DNA from: Candidatus Moraniibacteriota bacterium
GTDB taxonomy: Bacteria > Patescibacteriota > Minisyncoccia > Moranbacterales > UBA2206
Direction: 5' to 3'
Length of the DNA: 7,647 nt
Assembly (NCBI GenBank): GCA_003534085.1
Contig: DQBY01000044.1
Location: 753-8,399, forward strand
The first letter of the stretch is position 1. Each line of letters opens with the position of its first letter. Both the position numbers and the translations under genes were made by a program. Under the pieces are notes generated by a model, which saw only the letters and a program-made list of their open reading frames with translations, was not told where the DNA came from and searched no databases. Of the stretch, positions 1-5,116 are shown one piece after another.

Positions 1-22
1 CCAGTGATATTGCTATATACTG

Positions 23-75
23 GTTCCCGGCTTTCGCCGGGGACGACGCCTGCATTCCGGGTCAAGCCCGGAATG
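23..75. repeat. Twin-hairpin REP-like element after the rubrerythrin gene
   Basis: Two GC-rich hairpins lie side by side. Bases 23-44 have a CCCGGC/GCCGGG core with a TTTC loop, extended by a GU and two more pairs. Bases 53-75 have the arms CATTCCGGG and CCCGGAATG around a TCAAG loop. The second closely resembles the widely dispersed 'ATTCCGGG...CCCGGAAT' intergenic repeats of many bacteria (recalled, not searched). It begins 9 bp after the rubrerythrin stop, so the hairpins may protect the mRNA end or help termination, though no T run follows. Confidence 0.75.
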
Positions 76-84
76 ACAGCGTAT

Positions 85-603
85 TTATAGATAATTCTTA
101 ATAAGCTCAATATGATCTTTCTCAACTTGCATCAAAGCTGTAAAAAATATTCTGATGTTTGCCTCGGTCGCTTCTTTGGCAAATTTGGAATAAATATCTG
201 TCGCATGTTCTTCCAATTCGATAGTTTTTCTGAAATTTTCAACATCATCCTCGCTGCATTCCTGCGGAGCGATTTCCGGCATCTGGATGTTCATCAATTT
301 TGTTACGACTGCTGCGTGCTCCAATTCCACTTTGGCCAGTCTTTTATACATCGCTTTCAGTTCATATGTATCAGCCTTTCCAGCCATGCACAGATAAATC
401 GCATTGGCCCGGATCTCCAAAGCCAGAGTTTCTTCCAAATTCTTTTTGGAAAGTTCGGAAATATCTGTAGGCTGATTAATAATCGGGTTAGATTCTTTTC
501 CTTCTTTTATAAAATTATCATGCGCGCCGCAAAAAGGACAGTCCGTCGGTTTTTCATGACCGAGATATGCATCCCCGCAAATTTGGCAGATATATGTTTT
601 CAT
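85..603 (-). CDS. rbr: Rubrerythrin with reversed domain order (N-terminal rubredoxin-like domain)
   Basis: This 172-residue non-haem iron protein is expected to reduce hydrogen peroxide and possibly oxygen in the cytoplasm. An N-terminal rubredoxin-like domain has C6-x2-C9-x12-C22-x2-C25. A ferritin-like four-helix domain follows with likely di-iron ligands E63, E93-x2-H96, one Glu of the E129-E132 group (ELEEH), and E161-x2-H164. Classical rubrerythrins have the rubredoxin domain at the C-terminus, so this is the 'reverse rubrerythrin' type known from clostridia. The ATG at 603 is chosen because the CxxC domain starts at once after it; GTAGG four bases upstream is only a weak ribosome binding site. 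It is probably transcribed alone or with the preceding gene. Its role fits protection of an oxygen-sensitive ferredoxin metabolism. Confidence 0.92.
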   Translation of the reverse strand: MKTYICQICGDAYLGHEKPTDCPFCGAHDNFIKEGKESNPIINQPTDISELSKKNLEETLALEIRANAIYLCMAGKADTYELKAMYKRLAKVELEHAAVVTKLMNIQMPEIAPQECSEDDVENFRKTIELEEHATDIYSKFAKEATEANIRIFFTALMQVEKDHIELIKNYL

Positions 604-608
604 AAGCC

Positions 609-649
609 TACAAAATTACAAATTGAATACAAATTTACAAATATACAAA
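609..649. repeat. TACAAA direct-repeat cluster before the rubrerythrin gene
   Basis: Plus-strand TACAAA occurs five times, at 609, 617, 628, 636 and 644, with spacings of 8, 11, 8 and 8 bp. On the minus strand this is a series of TTTGTA boxes ending 5 nt before the rubrerythrin ATG. It overlaps where the promoter or leader should be, so it could act as an AT-rich promoter or regulator-binding region, or be a neutral repeat like the TTCGTA cluster at 5117-5147. Confidence 0.5.
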
Positions 650-660
650 ATCCCAACATC

Positions 661-680
661 CTAAGAAAGTGAAGAATCTC
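661..680. repeat. Possible remnant of a dispersed GAGATTCTTCACTT-type repeat
   Basis: The minus strand reads GAGATTCTTCACTTTCTTAG. It resembles a widely dispersed intergenic sequence I recall as beginning GAGATTCTTCACTTCGCTC. It lies in the 131-bp spacer (604-734) between the small membrane protein and rubrerythrin. One decayed copy in one window cannot prove repetition. Confidence 0.3.
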
Positions 681-734
681 ATCTTGGGCGTATTCGATTC
701 ATCATAGCCGATTTTTACTAGCCACTTCCCAATT

Positions 735-1106
735 TTATTTTATTATTATTTTCTGTGCAGACATACACTTCCGTTCCGTGAATATTCCTGGAGGACATAT
801 CATAAAAGCACCGTATACTTGAATATTTGCTCCAACTTTCAATTTCTCTAATCCAATAATAATACCACTAGAATCAACGAGTTCAGCTTTTGAATACCAA
901 ACTTCAATTTTTAAATCATTGTTTTCCATGTATAACATATCTGGCTTGGGCACAAATTCATTTGGTTGTCTAAAGTGCTTAACTATTCCATTGACAGCTA
1001 CTTCTTTTTCAAATTCAATTTCTTTTTTAGAAACAATAAAAAATATAACCCCTGATATTAAACCCGCCAAAAAAATAATGATAAATATAATTTTTATAAC
1101 TTTCAT
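735..1106 (-). CDS. Small membrane-anchored protein of unknown function, possibly OB-fold-like
   Basis: I do not recognise this 123-residue protein. Residues 4-25 form one hydrophobic segment (a signal anchor with Lys before it), placing the remainder outside the membrane. The soluble part is beta-rich: VAVNGIVKHF, DLKIEVWYSK, LKVGANIQVYGAFM and MSAQKIIIK. The 'l.vG..v.v.G...A..I.i' pattern is reminiscent of OB-fold proteins such as the CcmE type, but no haem-binding histidine motif is seen. C104 and C114 are close enough to form a disulfide. The ATG lies 30 bp after tRNA-Thr with no Shine-Dalgarno sequence. The gene is clearly more AT-rich than its neighbours, hinting at a different history. 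Function is not assigned. Confidence 0.65.
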   Translation of the reverse strand: MKVIKIIFIIIFLAGLISGVIFFIVSKKEIEFEKEVAVNGIVKHFRQPNEFVPKPDMLYMENNDLKIEVWYSKAELVDSSGIIIGLEKLKVGANIQVYGAFMICPPGIFTERKCMSAQKIIIK

Positions 1107-1136
1107 AAGATTTACAGATTACAAAAAAGGTTCTTG

Positions 1137-1209
1137 AGCCATCTGCCGGGATTGAACCGGCGGCCTGCGCGTTACGAATGCGCCGCTCTACCAACTGAGC
1201 TAAGATGGC
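1137..1209 (-). tRNA. tRNA-Thr (anticodon CGU)
   Basis: A 73-nt cloverleaf folds completely on the minus strand. The acceptor stem is GCCATCT/AGATGGC, the D arm GCTC-AGTTGGTA-GAGC, the anticodon loop TTCGTAA (anticodon CGU, reading ACG) and the T arm GCCGG-TTCAATC-CCGGC. The anticodon stem GCGCA/CGCGC has an A-C mismatch at 31-39, next to the loop. The discriminator base is U and no CCA is encoded, so CCA must be added afterwards. It starts 5 bp after the porB stop, so it is probably cut out of a por transcript unless a promoter lies within porB. A TTTTTT run follows 10 nt after its 3' end, without a clear hairpin. Confidence 0.96.
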
Positions 1210-1214
1210 AAGGA

Positions 1215-2237
1215 TTATTCTGTTTGTGCGGAAACACCCACAGTTTGATTTATTTCAGGAAGCTTAGTCGGAATTGTATTTTGATTTGCTAACTTTTGCA
1301 ACCTTTCCCATTCCGAATCCACGATTCTTTGCATCTCTTCGATCACATGCTTGTTTTCCGGCGTGAAGAGATGCTTGAAGCGACCCTGGCCTTTCAAGAA
1401 TTCTTCAATAGGTTTTCTTTCGCGAGGTAAGCTTGCCCCGTGATCCGCCGCGGATTTTACGGGGTAATTTATCGTATAATTTCCATTTTCTATTTCATAC
1501 AACGGCCAAAAATTTGTTTCAGTCGCCAGTTTGGCATATTGAACAAACATCGAAGTCGGGAATTTCCAGTTGTTCGTGCACGGTTGCATGACGGACAGAA
1601 AACTTGGCCCTTCTGTTTCAAATGCTTTCCTAGCTTTCCTTTTCAAGTCTGGCAAATTTCCTACGCTTGCTTGCGCGGCATATTTGATCCTGTGAGCATT
1701 AACGATCTCCATCAAGTTTTTTCTCATTTCAATTTTTCCGAAAGATTCTTTGCCGGCCGGAGTAGTTTCCGTGTTCGCTCCGTATGGGGTGGCGCTTGAT
1801 CTTTGGTTTCCGGTGTTCATGTATCCTCCATTGTCATAAACCACATACAAAAAATTATGCCCTCTTTCCAAAGCGCCCGAAAGCGATTGCAAGCCGATGT
1901 CGTATGTTCCCCCGTCCCCACCAAAAGCTACAAACTTTATTTTTTTCGGTACAGACGAGGCATGCCTCGTCTCTACATTCTTTTTTAACAAAGCTTTATG
2001 CGCTCTTTCCACTCCGGAGATGGTCGCGGCCGCGTTTTCAAAAGCATTATGGATATATGGCACCTTCCAAGCAGTATACGGATACAAAGTCGAGGTCACT
2101 TCCATGCAACCTGTGGCATTAGAAATGACGACCGGATCTTTCGATTCGCCCAAAATAGTCCTGATGATTGTCGGAAACCCGCACCCCGCGCAAGCGGAAT
2201 GTCCCGGAGCAAAATTTTTAGCTTGTTCTTTATTCAT
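1215..2237 (-). CDS. porB: Pyruvate (2-oxoacid):ferredoxin oxidoreductase, beta subunit
   Basis: The 340-residue beta subunit binds thiamine diphosphate and one [4Fe-4S] cluster. Cluster ligands are C16 and C19 in GHSACAGCGFP, C44 in NATGCMEV and C220 in MQPCTNNW. The thiamine-binding motif runs from GDGGTYDIG (107-115) to YDNGGYMNTGNQRS (134-147), with Mg2+ and diphosphate ligands at D108 and N136. Length is slightly above the usual 300-330. Residues 88-97 (VETRHASSVP) are encoded by a 28-bp palindrome and sit just before the strand KKIKFVAFGGDGG, where family members have a short variable loop. The ATG at 2237 has no nearby Shine-Dalgarno sequence; coupling to the preceding ORF, 8 bp upstream, is likely. 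The TAA stop is 5 bp before tRNA-Thr. Confidence 0.95.
   Translation of the reverse strand: MNKEQAKNFAPGHSACAGCGFPTIIRTILGESKDPVVISNATGCMEVTSTLYPYTAWKVPYIHNAFENAAATISGVERAHKALLKKNVETRHASSVPKKIKFVAFGGDGGTYDIGLQSLSGALERGHNFLYVVYDNGGYMNTGNQRSSATPYGANTETTPAGKESFGKIEMRKNLMEIVNAHRIKYAAQASVGNLPDLKRKARKAFETEGPSFLSVMQPCTNNWKFPTSMFVQYAKLATETNFWPLYEIENGNYTINYPVKSAADHGASLPRERKPIEEFLKGQGRFKHLFTPENKHVIEEMQRIVDSEWERLQKLANQNTIPTKLPEINQTVGVSAQTE
1949..1976. repeat. 28-bp palindromic element inside porB, translated in frame
   Basis: Thirteen of 14 positions pair with no loop. The outer arms are GTACAGACG and CGTCTCTAC, and the core is AGGCATGCCT. Its minus-strand first base is the first base of codon 88 of porB, and it encodes VETRHASSV plus one base of the next codon. 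Length, codon phase and outer arms match the element at 4688-4715 in porG, whereas the core differs. Confidence 0.8.
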
Positions 2238-2245
2238 AAAATCGT

Positions 2246-2788
2246 TTACAGTCCAAACCTCTTAAAAATGTTATATATTTTTTGAGGCAAAGAGTCAACG
2301 GTTATTTTTTCATCTTTTCCAAATTCTTTTTTAATCTCAAACAGTCCGACTCTTTTCTCCTCCTTTTCCTTTCCCATATCTTGCAAAAGCTTTAACGCCC
2401 GCTTATCCGGAGTAGTCTCGGCTCTTTCTTTAAAGTCTTTTTCTTTTTCTCGCAATTTAATTTCTTCAATGCTGATATCGGAAGAATTTATCCCGTCCCT
2501 GATCCTTTCAAATTTTGCATCTCTTGGATCTTCCGCGGGTCCGTCGATCTGGTTTTGATCCCCGAGTTCCTTGCTAATTTGAATCTCCATTTCATCTGCC
2601 GTTTTTTTAAAATCCAAGACAGACTCTTCATCAAGCTTTTTAATTTTATCGAGAGCATCGGCTCTTTCCGCCGCTCTTTCCCGGGAAAGATCTACCGTTT
2701 CAATTATAGGCATCGCTGCTTCGCTTTTTTTAGTTTTCACATGCCCCTCCTTTTCCAAACTATTTTCAATTTTTCCTTCAAATTTCAT
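2246..2788 (-). CDS. Unrecognised charged coiled-coil protein between porA and porB
   Basis: I do not recognise this 180-residue protein. It is very rich in Lys, Glu and Asp, has no cysteine, no membrane segment and no signal peptide, and much of residues 30-145 looks helical, coiled-coil-like or disordered (for example RERAAERADALDKIKKLDEE and EEIKLREKEKDFKERAE). The C-terminus (DSLPQKIYNIFKRFGL, 165-180) is more hydrophobic and could be a short amphipathic helix. Its ATG overlaps the porA stop as ATGA, and its stop is 8 bp before porB, so it is translated as part of the por operon. It is long, open and tightly packed, so a real gene is likely. A role as assembly factor or accessory protein of the enzyme is only a guess from position. 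Confidence 0.75.
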   Translation of the reverse strand: MKFEGKIENSLEKEGHVKTKKSEAAMPIIETVDLSRERAAERADALDKIKKLDEESVLDFKKTADEMEIQISKELGDQNQIDGPAEDPRDAKFERIRDGINSSDISIEEIKLREKEKDFKERAETTPDKRALKLLQDMGKEKEEKRVGLFEIKKEFGKDEKITVDSLPQKIYNIFKRFGL

Positions 2789-3963
2789 ATAATTTTATTT
2801 AATCCGCTATATTTAATTTCTTTTGAAATATCCCCTTTTTCCAAATCTTCAAAAACACTTTCGATATCTTTCGCAAAAATATCTCTTCCTCCCAAACTGT
2901 ATATGTATGGCTGGATTTTCGGCCTTGCATCAGTCTGATAAAATCCCGAAACAATATCTTGATAAATCGGGGAATATGTCCCGGAAGAAATGGCGCGCTC
3001 CATCACAGCAATGTTCTTTGCGTTTTTCAAGGCCGAAATAATTTCTTCGCGCGGGAATGGACGAAACAAATTTATTTTCAAGAGCCCGACTTTTTTTCCT
3101 TTTTCCCGAAGTTTATCTACGACATCCTTTGCGGTTCCCGCAGTTGATCCAGCCAACACAATTACCTGCTCAGCATCTGCTAAATTATATGCTTCAAAAT
3201 AACTATGCATTCGCCTGGAAATTTCCGCGAATTCAGCGTTAATATCCGCGTAAATTTCCGCGGCGGCTCTCATAGCCGCATCCTGATCAACCTTGAATTC
3301 AAAATACGAATTTTGAAGAGACAATGGTCCGAATGTAACCGGATCATCAACATTCAATAAAGATTTTTCCGGATTGAATTCTCCCAAAAATTTTTGTACC
3401 TGTTCTTTTTCCAAAATTTCCAAATTCTCCACCGAGTGCGACGTGTTGAATCCGTCCATAATCACCATGACCGGCAGTCCGGCTTTTTCCGCCAATTTCA
3501 TTCCGATGATCGTGTTGTCGTAAACTTCTTGCGGATTTTCTGAAAATATCTGGATCCATCCGGCATCGCGCGCACCCATGACATCGCTATGGTCACCATG
3601 TATATTGATCGGCGCGCTCAAAGCTCTGGCTGCCACCACCATCAGAATCGGAAGACGCATTCCGCTTGCGACATACAAAATTTCATTCATGAGCGCCAAA
3701 CCTTGCGAGCTGGTCGCAGTCGCAGTCCTGGCTCCGGCCGCGCATGATCCGACGCACGCCGAAATTGCGCTGTGCTCCGATTCAGCTTCTATAATTTCCG
3801 TTTCAACCTCCCCGTCCGCCTTGAATTTCGCATATGTCTCAATGATCGGCGTCTGCGGAGTGATCGGATAAACAGCCATCACATCCGGCTCAATCTGCTT
3901 CAAAGCTTCGGCCGCCGCCGCTCCGCCCGTCAAGGCTATTCGATTTTTATTATTTATTTTCAT
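2785..3963 (-). CDS. porA: Pyruvate (2-oxoacid):ferredoxin oxidoreductase, alpha subunit
   Basis: This 392-residue protein is the alpha subunit, which with beta forms the thiamine-diphosphate active site. Domain I carries YPITPQTPIIE (32-42), ESEHSAISACVGSCAAGARTATATSSQG (61-88) and HGDHSDVMGARD (122-133), all characteristic of the pyruvate-type family. The C-terminal domain II (about 255-375) contains VIVLAGSTAGTAKDVVDKLREKGKKVGLLKI. Length is normal and no repeat-derived insertion is evident, unlike the other three subunits. The ATG at 3963 is preferred over the adjacent TTG at 3966. The TGA stop overlaps the next start as ATGA. The normal partner porB is not adjacent: an unrelated ORF separates them. 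2-oxoisovalerate or another 2-oxoacid remains possible as substrate. Confidence 0.94.
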   Translation of the reverse strand: MKINNKNRIALTGGAAAAEALKQIEPDVMAVYPITPQTPIIETYAKFKADGEVETEIIEAESEHSAISACVGSCAAGARTATATSSQGLALMNEILYVASGMRLPILMVVAARALSAPINIHGDHSDVMGARDAGWIQIFSENPQEVYDNTIIGMKLAEKAGLPVMVIMDGFNTSHSVENLEILEKEQVQKFLGEFNPEKSLLNVDDPVTFGPLSLQNSYFEFKVDQDAAMRAAAEIYADINAEFAEISRRMHSYFEAYNLADAEQVIVLAGSTAGTAKDVVDKLREKGKKVGLLKINLFRPFPREEIISALKNAKNIAVMERAISSGTYSPIYQDIVSGFYQTDARPKIQPYIYSLGGRDIFAKDIESVFEDLEKGDISKEIKYSGLNKII

Positions 3964-3971
3964 CAAGTGAT

Positions 3972-3992
3972 TGTAGGGATGGGATCCCTACA
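3972..3992. repeat. 21-nt hairpin element between porD and porA
   Basis: Arms of 9 bp (plus-strand TGTAGGGAT and ATCCCTACA) pair perfectly around a GGG loop. The element takes up 21 of the 35 bases between the porD stop and the porA ATG. Its ends (GTAG...CTAC) recall those of the 28-bp palindromes in porB and porG, so it may be a shorter relative. No T run follows, and a terminator inside this operon would make little sense. Confidence 0.7.
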
Positions 3993-3998
3993 GCGTTG

Positions 3999-4295
3999 TT
4001 AGCTCTTTTTCATTGTTATTGATCTCAACGGACAAACTTGCGCGCACACTCCACATCCTTTGCAAAAATCATAATCTATTTGCGCGTATCGCGGATCGCG
4101 TATCGTAGATCCCGCAAGTTCGCGATTCACGATATGCGAGTCACGCTCCACGACTATAGCGGCATCCGGACAATACGGAACACAAGTGGAGCATCCGCTG
4201 CACTTTTCTTTGTCCACGACCGGTTTCATATATCTCCAATCGCCTGTTCGCGCCGCATTGCTTATATCATGTTTTATAACTGCTCCAACTTCCAT
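3999..4295 (-). CDS. porD: Pyruvate (2-oxoacid):ferredoxin oxidoreductase, delta (ferredoxin-type) subunit
   Basis: The 98-residue protein carries two complete [4Fe-4S] motifs: C32-x2-C35-x2-C38-x3-C42-P and C78-x2-C81-x2-C84-x3-C88-P. It passes electrons from the thiamine/beta-subunit cluster to external ferredoxin. The N-terminal GDWRYMKPVVDKEKCSGC is typical of the delta subunit, as is IDYDFCKGCGVC before the second cluster. The ATG at 4295 has no clear Shine-Dalgarno sequence. The linker between the clusters is unusually long: C42 to C78 is 36 residues, against roughly 20 in family members I can recall. The extra part (around residues 50-71) is encoded by repeat-rich DNA at 4084-4148. The gene lies between porG and porA, separated from each by a palindromic element. 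Confidence 0.93.
   Translation of the reverse strand: MEVGAVIKHDISNAARTGDWRYMKPVVDKEKCSGCSTCVPYCPDAAIVVERDSHIVNRELAGSTIRDPRYAQIDYDFCKGCGVCAQVCPLRSITMKKS
4084..4148. repeat. 14-bp direct repeats inside porD, encoding the long linker between Fe-S clusters
   Basis: Two adjacent 14-bp units (4084-4097 gcgtatcgcggatc and 4098-4111 gcgtatcgtagatc) match at 12 of 14 positions. After a 9-bp gap, a second pair (4121-4134 cgcgattcacgata and 4135-4148 tgcgagtcacgctc) matches at 10 of 14. GCGGATC at 4091-4097 and GATCCCGC at 4108-4115 also form a small inverted repeat. The segment is translated in frame and corresponds to the part of PorD that looks inserted. Confidence 0.6.
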
Positions 4296-4306
4296 AAAAT
4301 TTGTCC

Positions 4307-4393
4307 GAACCGCTGATTAGCACTTGATTGTCCTGATTACACTGATTTTTTATTCATGTGAAATCATGTGTTTTCAGTGATAATCAGTGGTTC
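4307..4393. repeat. 87-bp inverted-repeat element filling the porG-porD spacer
   Basis: Terminal arms 4307-4324 and 4376-4393 pair over 18 bp with one G-T pair and one mismatch (left end gaaccgctgattag, right end taatcagtggttc). The interior repeats the theme, with AATCAGTG, TAATCAGG and ACAATCAAG on the minus strand and a CATGTGAAATCATGTG stretch at 4355-4370. It occupies 87 of the 102 bases between porG and porD. It resembles dispersed 'AATCAGTGGTT' intergenic repeats (recalled similarity, not searched). In RNA it would form a long hairpin that could stabilise or partly uncouple the two cistrons. No T run follows, so a terminator is unlikely. Confidence 0.7.
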
Positions 4394-4397
4394 TGAT

Positions 4398-4985
4398 TTA
4401 TATAGCATCATACGCTTTCTCAATCGCCTGAATATTTTTCTCCGTCGCTTCTTTTCCGAGTTTGCCTTCGAAAATTTTTCTGAATTCGGAAGTTACGCTT
4501 TCCAATTTCACCGCTTCAGTGACCTGGACGAATTTTCCTAAAATGACCGTATTTGGACGAGGCTGTCCGAGTATGTCCATAGAAATTCCATTGGCATCGA
4601 TCGGATAAATTTTTCCTTTGCAAGTGATCCTCTCACGCAATTCCTCTGCTGTTTTTTTTGAATTTATGATCAAATTTACATTCCTCTGTAGAGACGCATT
4701 GCAATGCGTCTCTGCGTTTGTAAATTCAGAAGAATCCAAAATAGTCTCATCAAGGATGAGCACGACATCCGGATCCGTTATCGGCTCATGAGTCCTGATT
4801 TCCGAATCCGATATCCGAACGAAAGTTTTTGTAGGAGCGCCGCTCCTCTCCGGTCCGAATTGCGGAAAAGCCTGCACAAATTTGCCCTCATTCACAGCCG
4901 CCTGCGCAACTATCTCCGCCGCCGACTTCCCCCCCTGCCCGCCTCGAGCATGAAAGATTATTTCAAAAATTTTTCTATGATCCAT
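4398..4985 (-). CDS. porG: Pyruvate (2-oxoacid):ferredoxin oxidoreductase, gamma subunit
   Basis: This is the gamma subunit of the four-subunit, CoA-dependent enzyme that converts pyruvate to acetyl-CoA and CO2 and reduces ferredoxin in the cytoplasm. From the ATG at 4985 it has 195 residues, typical of the family. The signature HARGGQGG (12-19) is followed by QAFPQFGPERSGAP (38-51) and a Rossmann-like core. This start is chosen because family members begin a few residues before the GGQG motif and a TATAAT box ends six bases upstream. An upstream in-frame ATG at 5087 with a better ribosome binding site would add 34 unrelated residues. Residues 91-100 (AETHCNASLQ) are encoded by a 28-bp palindrome and look like an insertion between a helix and the strand NVNLIINSKK. 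Substrate could also be another 2-oxoacid. Confidence 0.92.
   Translation of the reverse strand: MDHRKIFEIIFHARGGQGGKSAAEIVAQAAVNEGKFVQAFPQFGPERSGAPTKTFVRISDSEIRTHEPITDPDVVLILDETILDSSEFTNAETHCNASLQRNVNLIINSKKTAEELRERITCKGKIYPIDANGISMDILGQPRPNTVILGKFVQVTEAVKLESVTSEFRKIFEGKLGKEATEKNIQAIEKAYDAI
4688..4715. repeat. 28-bp palindromic element inside porG, translated in frame
   Basis: Thirteen of 14 positions pair with no loop. The outer arms are GTAGAGACG and CGTCTCTGC, and the core is CATTGCAATG. Its minus-strand first base is the first base of codon 91 of porG, and it encodes AETHCNASL plus one base of the next codon. The outer arms match the element at 1949-1976 in porB, but the core differs and is still self-complementary. 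Confidence 0.8.
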
Positions 4986-4991
4986 TTTGGC

Positions 4992-5000
4992 ATTATACCA
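4992..5000 (-). promoter_or_regulatory. Extended -10 promoter directly before porG, predicted leaderless start
   Basis: The minus strand reads TGGTATAAT: a perfect TATAAT (4997-4992) preceded by the TGn extended -10 motif. Only six bases (GCCAAA) separate it from the ATG at 4985. Since transcription normally begins about 7 nt after the -10 box, the message would start at or next to the A of the ATG, giving a leaderless mRNA. The 17-bp-spaced -35 position (TGGGTA) is a poor match to TTGACA, as is common for extended -10 promoters. This would be the promoter of the por operon, separating it from the mre operon. Confidence 0.65.
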
Positions 5001-5016
5001 CAATCTTACGAACATA

Positions 5017-5058
5017 CCCACCTCGACTCGCAGAAATTGCTTGTCGATGCGAGGCGGG
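5017..5058. repeat. Imperfect palindromic element upstream of porG
   Basis: Arms at 5017-5030 (cccacctcgactcg) and 5045-5058 (cgatgcgaggcggg) pair at 11 of 14 positions around a 14-nt loop. The element is much more GC-rich than its flanks and lies 20 bp upstream of the -10 box of the porG promoter. Read on the minus strand it is also open in the porG frame and would encode part of a 34-residue N-terminal extension. It looks like a dispersed REP/MITE-type element; whether it is repeated in the genome cannot be seen from one window. Confidence 0.6.
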
Positions 5059-5087
5059 CAAATCGAACAAAGTACGAAATTAAGCAT

Positions 5088-5098
5088 TTTTACTTCCT
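5088..5098 (-). promoter_or_regulatory. Possible ribosome binding site for an extended porG reading frame
   Basis: The minus strand has AGGAAG five bases before an in-frame ATG at 5087, one of the better Shine-Dalgarno matches in the window. It would begin a 34-residue extension of porG. That extension is not expected from the family, runs through the palindrome at 5017-5058, and lies upstream of the strong -10 box. It may be a leader peptide, an alternative start used in read-through mRNA from mrdA, or chance. Confidence 0.35.
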
Positions 5099-5116
5099 GC
5101 CTCTTTGACTCATATA

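Noticed and set aside
112..672. 186-codon plus-strand ORF opposite rubrerythrin
   Set aside because: It is the antisense shadow of a well-supported gene. The translation is rich in Phe, Cys and His without any domain pattern.
735..1106. CcmE-type haem chaperone
   Set aside because: An anchor plus beta-rich domain fits loosely, but no conserved haem-binding His/Tyr motif is seen and no cytochrome c maturation genes are nearby.
1125..1136. Rho-independent terminator after tRNA-Thr
   Set aside because: A TTTTTT run is present, but the preceding bases do not form a convincing stem beyond two G-C pairs.
3347..3559. 70-codon minus-strand ORF inside porA in another frame
   Set aside because: It overlaps fully with the well-conserved PorA frame and has no recognisable content.
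3964..3966. TTG start for porA, one codon before the ATG
   Set aside because: An ATG follows at once and neither has a better ribosome binding site. ATG is the simpler choice and changes only one residue.
4084..4148. CRISPR-like repeat array in porD
   Set aside because: Units are 14 bp with essentially no spacers, degenerate, and translated in frame within an intact protein. No cas genes are present.
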